Assembly: GCA_022841705.1 (NCBI GenBank) | Contig: JALHQZ010000001.1 | Span: 1,674,001 to 1,738,000, forward strand | Source of the DNA: Pirellulales bacterium | GTDB taxonomy: Bacteria > Planctomycetota > Planctomycetia > Pirellulales > Lacipirellulaceae | DNA: 64,000 bases | Direction of reading: 5' to 3' | Shown: piece by piece, positions 54,258-64,000 of the stretch | Layout of the letters: the number at the start of each line of letters is the position of its first letter | Numbering within the stretch: position 1 is the first letter of the stretch | Position numbers and translations under genes: made by a program | Notes under the pieces: generated by a model | Seen by the model: only the letters and a program-made list of their open reading frames with translations | What the model was told of the DNA's origin: nothing | Databases searched by the model: none

Positions 54258-54390
54258 GAGGAAAAAGCGGACCTTCACTATCGCAAATCGCGCGCGGGTA
54301 CGCTATCCGGCGGTTTCTGTCGGCTGCCAGTGTCAGTGCCGTGGAGAATTGGGGTTTAGACGGCTTCCAGATTTTGCCATAATCCATCCC

Positions 54391-54894
54391 ATGAATCCGT
54401 TCCCTGGTATCGATGGATTTCTCGGCACCCGCGCGTCAGTGATGCTCGACTTTGTGGCGGTAGCGATGCTCGTCATTGTGCCGCTACTCTTATGGAGCGT
54501 TAGGACCGCGCGGCGGGGCGAGTGGCAGGCTCATAAGCTTGGGCAAATGCTGCTCGGCGGAGTGCTGCTCCTCGCAGTGGTGGCGTTTGAGATTGACATG
54601 CAGTTTCTCACCGAATGGGAACTGCGCGCTGAACCTTCGCCTTTGTTCGACACGGCCCACAAGTGGACCTGCCCGGTCGGCATTTTACTGCTGCTGCACC
54701 TGATGTTCGCCATCCCCGCGGCAGTGCTGTGGGGGGTGGTGATTTACAGGGCAGTACGAAACTTTCCGGCGCCACCGACGCCGGGGCCACACAGCGCGGC
54801 GCATCGCCGCTGGGGTTGGCTCGCCGTGGGCGAAACCGTGATGACCGCGATCACCGGTTGGATGTTCTATGTGACGGCGTTCGTGATGAGTTGA
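54391..54894 (+). CDS. DUF420-family membrane protein
   Basis: The ATG at 54391 (MNPFPGIDGFLGTRASVML) is preferred over a TTG at 54349. The 167-residue product has four membrane segments and the conserved His residues of the DUF420/YozB family (HKLGQM, FDTAHKW, LLLLHLMFA). Members are often near cytochrome oxidase genes and may take part in heme-copper oxidase assembly; no such genes are visible here. It is chromosomal, just outside the element. Confidence 0.75.
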   Translation: MNPFPGIDGFLGTRASVMLDFVAVAMLVIVPLLLWSVRTARRGEWQAHKLGQMLLGGVLLLAVVAFEIDMQFLTEWELRAEPSPLFDTAHKWTCPVGILLLLHLMFAIPAAVLWGVVIYRAVRNFPAPPTPGPHSAAHRRWGWLAVGETVMTAITGWMFYVTAFVMS

Positions 54895-54897
54895 TTC

Positions 54898-56181
54898 CTA
54901 CCCAGCCGCTTGCATCGCTTCATGCGCTGCGTTGATCGTGTGATCGAGATCGGCGTCGCTGTGCGCTGTGGAAACGAAGAGCGCTTCGTATTGGCTGCAC
55001 GGCAGGTAGATGCCGCGGTGGATCATTTGCCAGAAGAAGCGGCCGAAGCGAGCGGTATCGCACTTGGCGGCGGTGGGCCAATCGGTCACGGGTGACGCAG
55101 CGAAGAAGAGCGTCAGCATACTGCCAACGCGCGCGAGCCAGTGCGACGTGCCGGTCGATTCGGCGGCGGCGCGGAGGCCCGCTTCGAGTTTCGCGCTCTT
55201 CACTTCCAGCAGTTCATAGGGCGGTGACTCACGCAAGGCGCGGAGCGTGGCGATGCCGGCCGCGGTGGCCAGCGGATTCCCGCTGAGCGTGCCGGCTTGA
55301 AACACTTTGCCGGCGGGCAAAACGTGCTGCATGATTTCTTTCCGTCCGCCGTAGGCGCCAACCGGCAATCCGCCACCCACGATTTTGCCGAGCGTCGTGA
55401 GGTCGGGCCGGATCCCGAACCGTTGTTGGGCGCCGCCAAGCGATAGCCGAAAGCCGGTCATCACTTCATCGCACACCAATAGCGCGCCGTGCTTCTGGGT
55501 GAGTTCGTGCAAGGCGCGCAAGAATTCCGGTGTGGGAATGACGACGCCCATGTTGCCGCAGACGGGTTCAAACACGACGGCCGCGATCTTGGAGTCTTCC
55601 CGCGCGAAGATCGCTTCCAGACCGGCCGGATCGTTGTATTTCGCGATGATCGTATCGGCTGCAGCGCCGGCGGTCACGCCGGGCGAGTTCGGTACAGAGA
55701 GCGTTGCGGCCGCGCTGCCGGCGGCGACCAGAAGGCTATCGACGTGTCCGTGATAGTTGCCGGCGAACTTGACGATCTTGTCTCGGCCGGTGAATCCGCG
55801 CGCGAGGCGGATGGCGCTCATCGTCGCTTCCGTGCCGGAGTTCACCAGCCGCACTTGCTCGACGCTTGGCACGCAGGCAATGATCAGCTCGGCGAGCTCG
55901 CTTTCCGCCTCTGTCGGCGCTCCATAACTGGTGCCGCGGCGAACGGCGGCTTCGAGCGCAGCGATCACCGGCGGATACGCGTGCCCCAAAATCATCGGGC
56001 CCCACGAGCCGATGTAATCGATGTAGCGGTTGCCATCGAGATCGTACAGGTACGCGCCTTCAGTGTGATCGATGAAGAGGGGCTCGCCACCCACGGCGCC
56101 AAACGCACGCGCGGGACTGTTCACTCCTCCTGGGATCAGGTTCTTAGCGCGGGCGAAAGCGGTGTGACTTTTGTCAAACAT
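54898..56181 (-). CDS. hemL: Glutamate-1-semialdehyde 2,1-aminomutase
   Basis: The 427-residue protein is full length. It has the PLP-binding region with the catalytic Lys in [17 protein letters not shown] (about residue 270), the pocket residues [15 protein letters not shown] and YHGHVD, and the family motif [10 protein letters not shown]. It converts glutamate-1-semialdehyde to 5-aminolevulinate, the second step of C5 tetrapyrrole synthesis in the cytoplasm. The kinase gene at 56228 lies upstream on the same strand with a 46-bp gap. Confidence 0.96.
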   Translation of the reverse strand: MFDKSHTAFARAKNLIPGGVNSPARAFGAVGGEPLFIDHTEGAYLYDLDGNRYIDYIGSWGPMILGHAYPPVIAALEAAVRRGTSYGAPTEAESELAELIIACVPSVEQVRLVNSGTEATMSAIRLARGFTGRDKIVKFAGNYHGHVDSLLVAAGSAAATLSVPNSPGVTAGAAADTIIAKYNDPAGLEAIFAREDSKIAAVVFEPVCGNMGVVIPTPEFLRALHELTQKHGALLVCDEVMTGFRLSLGGAQQRFGIRPDLTTLGKIVGGGLPVGAYGGRKEIMQHVLPAGKVFQAGTLSGNPLATAAGIATLRALRESPPYELLEVKSAKLEAGLRAAAESTGTSHWLARVGSMLTLFFAASPVTDWPTAAKCDTARFGRFFWQMIHRGIYLPCSQYEALFVSTAHSDADLDHTINAAHEAMQAAG

Positions 56182-56227
56182 GTTTAACAGAATGCGGAGG
56201 TCGAAATGCGGAATAGCGGAACGATGA

Positions 56228-58042
56228 TTAGCCGCGGGGCTCGTCCCCGCGCGTTTCGTTGGCAGTTACTTGAATTACTCGCGCTTGCTCGACGAGCTTT
56301 TTCGCCCAGGTGCGATTGCCCACCAGTTCGATCACCGCTTGGCAGATTTCACTCGCTTTCGCGGGCTCTTCTGCGAGCATTTTTTCTGCGCTCGCTAGCC
56401 GTTTCGTGATGAGCGGTGCGAGCTCTTTCTCTTCGCGCGCCAAACGTTTGCGAATTCGGGCGGCCTGCCGATTAGCGGACGCGGCGAGGCCGATTTGTAC
56501 TTCATCCGAGCCCTCGCCCAGCAGTTGCGCGAGACTGGCAAATTGCGCGAGCGACTGTTCGGGACTTTCTTCGGCGACACGCAAAGCGCTGACATAGAGT
56601 TGCTCGGGCGCGGAGAGTTGGCGTGAAGTGGAACCCATGCGGGCGGCGAGGGCGAGGCGGCGTTCGAGCTTGTCGCGCCCGAGATCATCGGCATAGGCGG
56701 AAATCTCTTCGGCGCGGGGATCGGACGGATAACGAGTTAGAAAGGTGTCGATGGAACTGCTCGTTGCGCGGAGTGCGGTATCGCCTTGCGCGGCGGCAGT
56801 GGTGATTTGCGCGTAGAGCTCATCGGCCGAGGCAGGCCGAAGCAGCCACCAACCGGCGGCGGTAAGAGCGGCGAGCGCGAGGACGCCGATCACCGCTTGC
56901 AACGGACCCATCCACCAAATCGAACCGGCTGCTTCGGCTTCCGCGCGGAGCTTTTCGACATCGGTGAAGTGCGTCGCCGGTTCGATCACCTTCGCAGCCG
57001 TACGGGGCGCTGGTCCGGCCAACGGGCGCAGTGAAATACTGGGGACTTGCGAGGCCGCCGGCGTGAGGGCGTGCGAATCGTGGCTTCCGGCGCGGGTTGG
57101 CTGCCGTGTTTCGGCTTGCGTTGCAGCGAGCGAGCGATCGGCGAGCGAAGGGTTGGAGATGTCGGCGTCGGTATCGAGATCATCGCCGCTTGTTTTGAGG
57201 TCGAAGTCGGCGGACTCCGGCCGCGCGAAGGCGAGCAGCATCGCTTCCAAAAGTTTTGACAACACCAGCGTGTTGGGAAAACGATCGGCGGGTTCCTTCG
57301 ACAACAGTTGCATCACAATCTGTTCAAGCTGTTCCGGCGTGTCGGGCGCGTATCTGCGGACCGGTTCTGGTTCGGCGTAGCGCTGCAGCTGCAGCATCTC
57401 CGGCAAGTTCTTGGCTTTGAACGGCGGGCGACCGGCGAGGAGCGCGTACATCACACCGCCCAAACTGTATTGATCGCAGCGTGCGGTGACAGGGCGGCCT
57501 TCCGCTTGTTCGGGCGGCATGTAATCGGCGGTGCCGAGTATGCCGCCGGCGGTAGTAAGCTGCGTGCCGCCAAAGAGCCGAGCGATGCCGAAGTCGGCCA
57601 GTTTTACTCTTTCGTTCTTCGTTAGCAGAATGTTGGCCGGCTTGATGTCGCGATGAATCACGCCATGATCGTGCGCGTGTTTGAGTGCTCGGCAGACCTG
57701 AATAGCGATCTCCGCCACCTCTCGCCAGTTGAATCGCCGGCCGGCGCGCAACTCCTCTTCGAGACTGGCTCCTTCAACGAGTTCCATCGAGTAGAAAAGC
57801 GCGCCGTCCTGTTCGCCGTAGCCCAAGAGCCGCACGATGCCGCTGTGCCGCAGGGTTTTGAGTGATTCGATTTCGCCCTCGAAGCGATCGCGAAAACCTT
57901 CCGCCATCGCAAGCTGCGGGCTGAGCACTTTCACGGCGACCGCTTCGCCCGAGTTATCGTCCACCGCTCGGTAGACGAAGCCCATGCCCCCTTTGCCAAG
58001 CTGCTCGACGATGCGATACGGGCCGAGCTGCGTGGGGTGCAT
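56228..58042 (-). CDS. Hanks-type Ser/Thr protein kinase with membrane segment
   Basis: The 604-residue product opens with a PknB-like kinase domain (about 9-270): [12 protein letters not shown], the Lys in [19 protein letters not shown] and [10 protein letters not shown], then the TADYMPPEQ activation-loop end. A Pro/Ala-rich linker follows, one membrane helix (about 385-410, [18 protein letters not shown]) and an outer domain with coiled-coil character. The domain order is typical of planctomycete sensor kinases. The signal it senses is unknown. It may be cotranscribed with hemL. Confidence 0.92.
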   Translation of the reverse strand: MHPTQLGPYRIVEQLGKGGMGFVYRAVDDNSGEAVAVKVLSPQLAMAEGFRDRFEGEIESLKTLRHSGIVRLLGYGEQDGALFYSMELVEGASLEEELRAGRRFNWREVAEIAIQVCRALKHAHDHGVIHRDIKPANILLTKNERVKLADFGIARLFGGTQLTTAGGILGTADYMPPEQAEGRPVTARCDQYSLGGVMYALLAGRPPFKAKNLPEMLQLQRYAEPEPVRRYAPDTPEQLEQIVMQLLSKEPADRFPNTLVLSKLLEAMLLAFARPESADFDLKTSGDDLDTDADISNPSLADRSLAATQAETRQPTRAGSHDSHALTPAASQVPSISLRPLAGPAPRTAAKVIEPATHFTDVEKLRAEAEAAGSIWWMGPLQAVIGVLALAALTAAGWWLLRPASADELYAQITTAAAQGDTALRATSSSIDTFLTRYPSDPRAEEISAYADDLGRDKLERRLALAARMGSTSRQLSAPEQLYVSALRVAEESPEQSLAQFASLAQLLGEGSDEVQIGLAASANRQAARIRKRLAREEKELAPLITKRLASAEKMLAEEPAKASEICQAVIELVGNRTWAKKLVEQARVIQVTANETRGDEPRG

Positions 58043-58310
58043 GGGAAGAGTGAATCGTGCAATGCGGGGGAACTTCCTGCTAGCTCGATGTTACCAAGCG
58101 GTCGGGGGCTAAGCGAGTGCTAGCACTTTCTGGGTCGACAGCGAGCTGGGAAGCTTCAGCCCCCGGCGGGCATCCAGCAGCCCGCTCCCCCCGCGGAAAC
58201 TCCGAGGGCTGACGCCCTCCGGCTCGCTAGCTGACGGGATTCATCTTGAGTGAAAGGGGCAATTTTTCTACAAGCATCGGCGATTCTATCCAGCCCGGGA
58301 GGCTCGTCCG

Positions 58311-59651
58311 ATGAAGTCTTGGTTTGCATTATTCTTGCTCCTCTGCCCGCACGGATTGGCCGCCCAATCCTTGGCATCGCAGCCGCGGCTGGTGACTGTT
58401 GGCTCGCGCGGGGCGGCAGTGCTGAGCGGCATCGCGGATGAGAGTTATGTGTGTGACCGGTTGCGCGCTGGCGCTGAGGTGGAAGTTTATGACGAACCGG
58501 CGCCGGGAGTTTTCGCGATTCGACCACCGGACAATTGTTGCAGTTGGGTACGCAATTCGGCGCTCGAGGTGCATCGCGATGGAACGGCGACCGTACGCGA
58601 TGGGGGCGCGGCGTGTCGGATTGGGCGGGAATATGGACCGGGGCCAAACGTGCAAGTGCGGCTGGAAGCGGGCGAAGAGGTGACCGTGCTCGGACCAGCG
58701 GAAGGACTATGGCGGCCAATCGCACCCCCCAACGGAGAGTTTCGGTACGTTCGGGAAACCGAACTTTTGGGGGCCACCAATGGTCACAAAGAGGAGAGGA
58801 CATTTGCCACAGGCGCCACATTGCCACAAAACAAGCATCCGAACACGCGGCTTACCGCAGCAGATGGGTGGAATCGTCGTCGGGGGAGCTTTGTCCTTCC
58901 GTTGGGGGGCGGCGTCGAATTGGCCGCTCACGATGGTGACCGGTACGGTTCGAGTGATGATTCGTTCCTCGCCCCGCCGCTGGCGACCGAACCAGAGAAT
59001 GTCCCAGCACCCCTTCCAATGCCTCCGGCGAACGGGGCGGCCCAAGCGATCAAAGGAGCGCCGATGACGGGTGATCCAGCGCCCCTCACAGCGAACGATT
59101 CCTCGAGCCCGGGCGGCCCACTGAATGCGACCGAGCCGTTTCAAAAGTCGCTCGATCGGCTCGAAGCAAACCTCGCGCGGACGGTGGCGGAACGGCCCAA
59201 CCTGTGGCAATTTGATGAACTGGAGCGCGAAGCGGCGCGGCTGTTTTCATTCGCCACGACGGAAGAACAGAAGTCCGCAGTGCGTGCGGTTGCCGCGCGG
59301 ATGGATCGCTTCGCGGTGCTCGCGGCGCGCTATCGTGAGCTGCGCGTGGGTGATGAAATACCATCGACCGTTGCGCGCACAGATGACTCGACAACTGGTT
59401 CGGCGAGCGGTTACGACGCAGTTGGCACGCTGCGGCCGGTCGTCTCAAAGTCCGGAGACGCGCCGCAGTACGCGCTGGTGGATGACCAGGGCAAACTGCT
59501 GACGCTGATTACGCCGTCGCCGGATGTGAACTTGCAGTCGCTCTTGGGTCGCCGCGTGGCGGTGCGGGGGACGAAAGGCTATTTGCCGAAGTTTCAGCAG
59601 CCGCATCTAACGGCGAATCGGGTGTCGCCGGTCGAGAATCTACGACGATGA
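58311..59651 (+). CDS. Secreted SH3-like domain protein
   Basis: The 446-residue product has a clear signal peptide (MKSWFALFLLLCPHGLAAQS). Two SH3-like repeats follow, roughly 25-85 (VCDRLRAGAEVEVYDEP) and 100-160 (VQVRLEAGEEVTVLG), then a disordered Pro/Ser/Ala-rich middle and a C-terminal part (330-446) with a YALVDDQGKLLTLI segment. SH3-like domains in secreted proteins usually bind peptide or cell-wall material. Function unknown; it is convergent with 59779. Confidence 0.75.
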   Translation: MKSWFALFLLLCPHGLAAQSLASQPRLVTVGSRGAAVLSGIADESYVCDRLRAGAEVEVYDEPAPGVFAIRPPDNCCSWVRNSALEVHRDGTATVRDGGAACRIGREYGPGPNVQVRLEAGEEVTVLGPAEGLWRPIAPPNGEFRYVRETELLGATNGHKEERTFATGATLPQNKHPNTRLTAADGWNRRRGSFVLPLGGGVELAAHDGDRYGSSDDSFLAPPLATEPENVPAPLPMPPANGAAQAIKGAPMTGDPAPLTANDSSSPGGPLNATEPFQKSLDRLEANLARTVAERPNLWQFDELEREAARLFSFATTEEQKSAVRAVAARMDRFAVLAARYRELRVGDEIPSTVARTDDSTTGSASGYDAVGTLRPVVSKSGDAPQYALVDDQGKLLTLITPSPDVNLQSLLGRRVAVRGTKGYLPKFQQPHLTANRVSPVENLRR

Positions 59652-59661
59652 TCGTTCCTTG

Positions 59662-59782
59662 GTAGCACGGGACCGAAGTCCCGTGCGGAACAAATATCGC
59701 CTACTTGCGATAACTCCTCTGACAGACGACCAGACGCTAGCGCGTGGCGGCTGATGCGCACGGGACTTCGGTCCCGTGCTAC
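59662..59782. repeat. Inverted pair of REP-like palindromes
   Basis: The palindrome GCACGGGAC-CGAA-GTCCCGTGC (59665-59686) recurs in inverted orientation at 59758-59779, with matching flanks GGTAGCACGGG and CCCGTGCTACC. The pair fills the gap between two convergent genes, and the second copy overlaps the stop of the minus-strand gene. It could act as a two-way terminator and belongs to the class of dispersed palindromic repeats. Confidence 0.75.
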
Positions 59783-61068
59783 CGGCGCGAGCCGACGCGC
59801 TCGGTCAACTGCCGGGCGAGGTTGGCGACACTTGGGTCGGCGTCGCGCATGGCGAGATTCCACGCGGCGCGGACGACTTCGAGGTCGTCGGAACTGCTGA
59901 GGGCTGAAAGGGCGGCGAGGCGAACTTCGGGCGCCGCGTCTTGGGCGAGCAGCATCAATAGGCGCGGCGAACCGGAAGAGTTCTGGGTGAGGAGCGAGTC
60001 GACCAGTCGGCGGCGAACCTGCACGTCGGGCGATAACAACATTTGAACCGCATCAAGTGGCGCCGTGCGATACCCGCGCTCGGCAAGCGCCGCGCGAAGT
60101 TCGCTCAGCTCGGGCGAGCGAGGTGGCGCGACGGTCGGCGATCCCTTGCTCGCCGGTCCGCGCGCGGAGCGCGCCGCTTCTTGTTCGGCAAGGAGTTCGT
60201 CGGCGTGTTCGAGGAGACTCGCAAGCAGCTCGCGGTCCGTCAGCTCGCTGAACGGCTTCGTTGCAACTGGTGCTGCAGGAGTCTCTGAGGGCGGCGCGAT
60301 TGGCGCCGGCACAAGCGGCTGCGGTCCGAGTGGTTGCGGTTGTTCGGTCGCGGGCGTTTGCCACTTTGGTTTCCAATTGTTGTTGGTCAGGGCGCTCCCA
60401 CCTTCAGTTGGCGGAGTGACTTCCGTTGGCCGAGTCCCCTCAATCTGTGGAATCTGAGCGGGATTGACCCGAACAATCGGCACTGGTGTTTGAGCGATTG
60501 CGATTGGTTCGACCGCAAGTTGAACGGGCGGATTGTTGGTCGCCAACGGCGGCGTGCCGCGCCCGAGCTCGTCGAGCAGTTTGCCGCTGGCTTCGGCGAT
60601 CGGCAGGGACTGCGCGGGCGGAAGGACCTCGTCCATTTCCAACCCGGCGAGCGCGATCTGGGTGGCCCAGCGGCGGCCATCGATGGTGAACTCGGCGCTG
60701 TGATTTTGCAGAGAGAGAAGTAAGCGGTTCCAGCGCTCCGTAACGTCGATTGCGGCTGTCGCTGCAAATGCTTCACGGCGCCAAATGGCGATTTTGGCGT
60801 CGAGTTCCCGGCGGGCGATTTTGGCGAGCGATTCGTCGGTGACGGCGGCCGCGCGAACAAGCGCTTCGATGCCGGCCGATTCAAACTCACCAATCGCCGC
60901 GACGGCCGGAGCCACGGGGAGCGAATGGTCTACCACCGCGCGGCGTGAAAGGCCTTCGGAAACATAGCGCTGCGTGAACTGCCGACTATAATAAAGTCCG
61001 CCCACGACTACCGCCATTGCTAGCGAGAGTTTTAGCAGCGGGGCGAGCGAGCTGGTAGGGAACTTCAT
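59779..61068 (-). CDS. Membrane-anchored protein with HEAT-like end
   Basis: The ATG at 61068 starts MKFPTSSLAPLLKLSLAMAVVVGGLYYS, one N-terminal membrane segment (about residues 12-27). The long middle is Pro/Ala-rich, and the C-terminal 80 residues look like HEAT repeats (LLMLLAQDAAPEVRLAALSAL and ADPSVANLARQLTERV). No enzyme motif. Probably a scaffolding protein; function unknown. Confidence 0.7.
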   Translation of the reverse strand: MKFPTSSLAPLLKLSLAMAVVVGGLYYSRQFTQRYVSEGLSRRAVVDHSLPVAPAVAAIGEFESAGIEALVRAAAVTDESLAKIARRELDAKIAIWRREAFAATAAIDVTERWNRLLLSLQNHSAEFTIDGRRWATQIALAGLEMDEVLPPAQSLPIAEASGKLLDELGRGTPPLATNNPPVQLAVEPIAIAQTPVPIVRVNPAQIPQIEGTRPTEVTPPTEGGSALTNNNWKPKWQTPATEQPQPLGPQPLVPAPIAPPSETPAAPVATKPFSELTDRELLASLLEHADELLAEQEAARSARGPASKGSPTVAPPRSPELSELRAALAERGYRTAPLDAVQMLLSPDVQVRRRLVDSLLTQNSSGSPRLLMLLAQDAAPEVRLAALSALSSSDDLEVVRAAWNLAMRDADPSVANLARQLTERVGSRR

Positions 61069-61111
61069 GGCGGGGATTCTCGGCCGATTGGCGGCGCGGG
61101 GCAAGAGCATT

Positions 61112-61196
61112 GTGGGACAGGCTTTCTAGCCTGTCGGGCGCCAGCCCTGCCCCTTATGAAGCGGCGCTTCAAGGCAGGCTCGAAAGCCTGCCCCAC
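61112..61196. repeat. Inverted repeat pair upstream of 61329
   Basis: GTGGGACAGGCTTTCTAGCCTGTC (61112-61135) returns inverted at 61173-61196 with 21 of 24 matches, and each arm is itself a near palindrome. It lies between divergent genes and may be a mobile palindrome like those at 59662 and 62399. Confidence 0.7.
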
Positions 61197-61328
61197 GTTG
61201 CTAGCGGATTTTTCCTTCACGCCCCTCCGCTGAATCCGCCGACAATACTTCTCGGATCGTTACAACTTCACACCACGTGGCGGCAGCAATGCTGGCGCGT
61301 TGGGGCGGCGCCATCCAGGGGGGAACCT

Positions 61329-62198
61329 ATGGCCAGCCGACGGACTCTCCGTCTACTCTTGAGCGCGTGCAGCAGCTTGCTGCTGTGTGCTGTTGCACAC
61401 GCAGCAACTCCGAGCGACCTTGCGGCCACCAGTAGTTCGGCGGCGAAGGAAGAAGCGGAGCGCGCGATTCCGTGGAAGGCCCTATCGCACAGCGATCAGC
61501 GAACTGTGCATTACGTCTTGCGGAAGGCGAGCCTGTATCGGCGGATGCCGACGCGGGTGGTCGACTGCGACCCCGATGCGTTCACGTTTCTGCAGCAGCG
61601 GCCCGAAGTGGTCGTCGAGATTTGGAACCGCATGGGGATTAGCCAGCTCACGCTCGAACGACAGGACGACAATACCTTTTTGGCTAAAGATGGCGCCGGC
61701 GCCACGGGGGTGATTCGCGTGATGCACGCCGAGTACGGACCGGCCGGCCACAATAGAATGCTGCTCTACGCGGATGGTGAGTACCAAGCGGCCCCGCTGC
61801 CGCAACCGGTAAAGGCGCGGACCGTGCTGCTGATGCGAAGCGGCTCGACGACCGAAACCAACGGCCGTAGTTTCATGACGGCGCGGCTGGACGCGTTCGT
61901 CGATTTCGATCAGGTCGCAGCCGATCTTTGCGCGAAGACCATCCAACCGCTGATCGTGCGGGTGGCGGACCACAATTTTACCGAGACGATGAAGTTCGTT
62001 TCCAACTTCTCGCACACCGCTGAAGAAAACCCCGCGGGGCTGAGCCGGCTTGCGCGCGATCTCAAAAAGTGCGATGACCCAACCAAAGAGCAAATGGTGG
62101 AGGTCGTGCAGCAAGTCGCCACGCGGTACGCCAAGACGACCTCGCCGGGTGAGATTCGCTTGGCGAGCGGGCAGCAGGCTGAAGACGCAGCGAAGTGA
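61329..62198 (+). CDS. Exported protein of unknown function
   Basis: The ATG at 61329 begins a signal peptide (MASRRTLRLLLSACSSLLLCAVAHA) and gives 289 residues; earlier starts would place it inside the protein. The mature part is mixed alpha/beta with YVLRKASLYRRMPTRVVDCDP and ends in an Ala/Glu-rich tail. No family recognised. Repeated plus-strand hits in planctomycetes are likely but untested. Confidence 0.7.
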   Translation: MASRRTLRLLLSACSSLLLCAVAHAATPSDLAATSSSAAKEEAERAIPWKALSHSDQRTVHYVLRKASLYRRMPTRVVDCDPDAFTFLQQRPEVVVEIWNRMGISQLTLERQDDNTFLAKDGAGATGVIRVMHAEYGPAGHNRMLLYADGEYQAAPLPQPVKARTVLLMRSGSTTETNGRSFMTARLDAFVDFDQVAADLCAKTIQPLIVRVADHNFTETMKFVSNFSHTAEENPAGLSRLARDLKKCDDPTKEQMVEVVQQVATRYAKTTSPGEIRLASGQQAEDAAK

Positions 62199-62263
62199 GC
62201 TTCCTCCGCTGGTTTGCACCCCCGGCTAGGCGCTGCCGCCGCTAGCGCGGCTAAAGATGAAAG

Positions 62264-62334
62264 CTGGGGATTAAGGATTCGAACCTTAACTGACGGAATC
62301 AGAATCCGTAGTGCTACCGTTACACCAATCCCCA
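62264..62334 (-). tRNA. tRNA-Gln (anticodon CUG)
   Basis: The 71-nt cloverleaf has acceptor TGGGGAT/ATCCCCA, D arm GGTGTAACGGTAGCAC, anticodon loop TTCTGAT (anticodon CTG) and T arm AAGGTTCGAATCCTT. The U1-A72 pair is typical of tRNA-Gln. No CCA is encoded. Confidence 0.92.
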
Positions 62335-62398
62335 GTATATGCGGCTCTTAACCGCTACTCGAACCTAGAACCGGCGGGGGCAAAAATCAAGGCCAGCT

Positions 62399-62484
62399 TA
62401 TTGTAGTAGGCACGGTCCCCGTGCCGTCTTTGCGACAGGGTTTCGCCGCGCGCAGTCGGCACGGGGACCGTGCCTACTACAATA
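62399..62484. repeat. Perfect 28-bp inverted repeat
   Basis: TATTGTAGTAGGCACGGTCC... at 62399-62426 and its exact reverse complement at 62457-62484 are 30 bp apart, and each arm holds its own GGCACGG/CCGTGCC palindrome. It lies between tRNA-Gln and the FHA gene. The form is that of a REP doublet (BIME-like). Confidence 0.8.
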
Positions 62485-62615
62485 GACTGCGAAGAAAGAC
62501 GCGGCCACACCGCCAATGGTTCGGTCAGAACCGCACCGGGTTTGGCTTTCGCAAAGCGGCCGGCACGCCTAGAATACGGGGCAGATTCCCCGGTAATTCT
62601 AGCAGTGTGCGCGAA

Positions 62616-64000
62616 ATGGCCTATCTGAAGTTGGTGCAAGGTGTTGAACCGGGGCGGGTCTACGAGCTCGCGCCCGGCGAAACGGTTGTAGGGCGGAGCG
62701 GCGATTGCACGATTCCGCTCGATGCGGCCGCGGTAAGTCGGCATCACGCCAAAGTGCGGAGCGACGGTCCCAGATTTCTGATCGAGGACCTGGGGAGCCG
62801 CAACGGCACCTATGTTAACGGTGAGCGGGTTGAAGGCGTGCGCGCTCTGGCGCCGGGTGATCGCATCGTCATTTGCGATCAAGAGTTCGAATTCGGCCCT
62901 CCCGCCATGCTCGGCTCCGGCGCGATGCCGCTCTCGGGGCTTTTGAGCGGCGCGCTGCCGAAGGACGAATCAACCCTCTCGCAAATGGTGGTGGATGATG
63001 ACGCCGCCAAAACACGCGCCGGGTACATGAAAACGCTCGACCTGGGCGCCGGGGCAGGAAGCTGGTCGATGTCCGCCAAGCCCGAGGTGAAACTCGCGGC
63101 GTTGTTGGAAATCTCGAACGGGTTAGGCCGCGCGATTTCGGTCGACGAAGTGCTGCCAAAAATCCTCGATAGCTTGTTCAAAATCTTCGTTCAGGCGGAT
63201 CGCGGGTTCATCATCATGCGGCCGAAGGAAGATGGCCCGCTGGTGCCGGTGCAGAGTAAGAGCCGGCGAGCGGACATGGATGAGAAGATGCGCATCAGCC
63301 GCACAATTGTGGAAGAAGCGGTAAGCGCGAAGCGGGCGATCCTGTCGGCCGATGCGGCGAGTGACGAACGGTTCGGCATGGCCCAAAGCATCGCCGACTT
63401 TCAAATTCGCTCGATGATGTGCGCCCCGATGATTGATAGCGACGGCGTGGCCTTGGGCGTGATCCAGATCGATACGCTAAACCAGCGCACCCGCTTCACC
63501 GAGGACGATTTGGAAGTGCTGGCGGCGGTGGCGTCGCAGGCGGCCACGGCGCTCGATAACGCCAAGATGCACGACCAGATGGTTTCCCAACGCGCCCTAC
63601 AGCGAGACTTGGAGCTGGCCGCGCAGATGCAGCGGGCGCTGTTGCCGAAAGCCGCGCCGCAAGTGGCGGGGTACCAATTCTTCGACTACTACGAAGCGGC
63701 TCGGCAGATTGGCGGCGATTACTACGATTACGTGTCGCTCCCCGGCGGCAAGTTTGCCGTCGTGCTGGGCGATGTGGCGGGCAAGGGCGTGGCGGCGGCG
63801 CTGATCATGGCGCGGCTCTCCAGCGATGTGCGCTATTCGCTGGCGATCGAACCCGACCCAGCGCAGGCGATCATGCGGATCAACCGCGCATTTGTCTCGC
63901 AAGGACTTGAGGACCGGTTCGTGACGATGATCGTGCTCACCGTCGATCCGGCCAAACACGAAGTGACCATTGTGAACGCTGGTCATATGAACCCGATGTT
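62616..64000 (+). CDS. FHA-GAF-PP2C (RsbU-like) phosphatase, 3' end outside window
   Basis: The ATG at 62616 gives at least 461 residues, cut by the window end. An FHA domain (about 1-95: VVGRSGDCTI, SRHHAKV, DLGSRNGTYVNG) is followed by a GAF domain (about 160-325: VDEVLPKILDSLF to AAVASQAATALDNAK) and the start of a SpoIIE-type PP2C domain (about 335 on: ELAAQMQRALLPK, QIGGDYYDY, VLGDVAGKGVAAALIMA). The Asp residues of GGDYYD and GDVAGKG bind the metals. Such proteins read phospho-Thr through FHA and a small ligand through GAF and act as phosphatases in partner-switch signalling. Confidence 0.9.
   Translation, partial: MAYLKLVQGVEPGRVYELAPGETVVGRSGDCTIPLDAAAVSRHHAKVRSDGPRFLIEDLGSRNGTYVNGERVEGVRALAPGDRIVICDQEFEFGPPAMLGSGAMPLSGLLSGALPKDESTLSQMVVDDDAAKTRAGYMKTLDLGAGAGSWSMSAKPEVKLAALLEISNGLGRAISVDEVLPKILDSLFKIFVQADRGFIIMRPKEDGPLVPVQSKSRRADMDEKMRISRTIVEEAVSAKRAILSADAASDERFGMAQSIADFQIRSMMCAPMIDSDGVALGVIQIDTLNQRTRFTEDDLEVLAAVASQAATALDNAKMHDQMVSQRALQRDLELAAQMQRALLPKAAPQVAGYQFFDYYEAARQIGGDYYDYVSLPGGKFAVVLGDVAGKGVAAALIMARLSSDVRYSLAIEPDPAQAIMRINRAFVSQGLEDRFVTMIVLTVDPAKHEVTIVNAGHMNPM

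Noticed and set aside
1..64000. CRISPR array or cas genes
   Set aside because: No regularly spaced direct repeats and no Cas-like proteins were seen.

Overview
The window looks like chromosomal DNA from a planctomycete, probably of the Pirellulales. It is GC-rich and carries a PEP-CTERM protein, dockerin-like repeats, a LEPR-XLL type export start on a giant protein, GxGYxYP proteins, a Hanks-type kinase with a membrane segment and an FHA-GAF-phosphatase protein. This assignment rests on protein families recognised by eye; no database was searched.

The core finding is a 49.4-kb integrated element, about 4784-54230. It is bounded by a perfect 60-bp direct repeat made from the 3' part of a tRNA-Leu(UAA) gene. 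The intact tRNA is at the right end, with the element's tyrosine integrase just inside it. The left flank (1-4783) is chromosomal and scarred: a GxGYxYP/dockerin/PEP-CTERM gene, a broken cutC cut by a dead IS3-family element, a second GxGYxYP gene, a small ISL3-like MITE and the last piece of another tyrosine recombinase. The right flank (54231-64000) is ordinary chromosome: tRNA-Leu, a DUF420 membrane protein, hemL, a Ser/Thr kinase, secreted or anchored proteins of unknown role, tRNA-Gln and an FHA-GAF-PP2C regulator cut by the window edge.

Inside the element, from left to right: an IS3-family copy with 37-bp perfect inverted repeats; a membrane protein and a 3543-residue surface protein with beta-helix, RTX and lipase-like parts; a RepC-like replication initiator with a candidate counter-transcribed RNA in its leader; a HTH protein and a DUF3991/TOPRIM protein; a plus-strand transfer operon (about 25.3-35.2 kb) with a VWA lipoprotein, a VirD4/TraG coupling protein and a MobF relaxase-helicase; an ArdC-like antirestriction protein and small genes, two of them behind similar foldable leaders; a defence block; and a decayed end with a truncated Mrr-like gene, a higBA module whose toxin has a nonsense codon, and the integrase. 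No VirB4-type motor or mating-pore genes were seen, so it reads as an integrative mobilizable element with plasmid-type replication, not a self-sufficient ICE.

The defence block (38374-49790) is the most interesting part. hsdR, a 77-residue unknown gene, hsdM, an hsdS with a long C-terminal extension, an AAA ATPase, an HNH nuclease, a DUF4365-like nuclease fused to an APAZ-like region, and a catalytically dead short Argonaute run in one direction, and most of the stop and start codons overlap. It appears to be a type I restriction system, a Septu-like ATPase/HNH pair and a SPARDA-like short-Argonaute system in a single translationally coupled operon.
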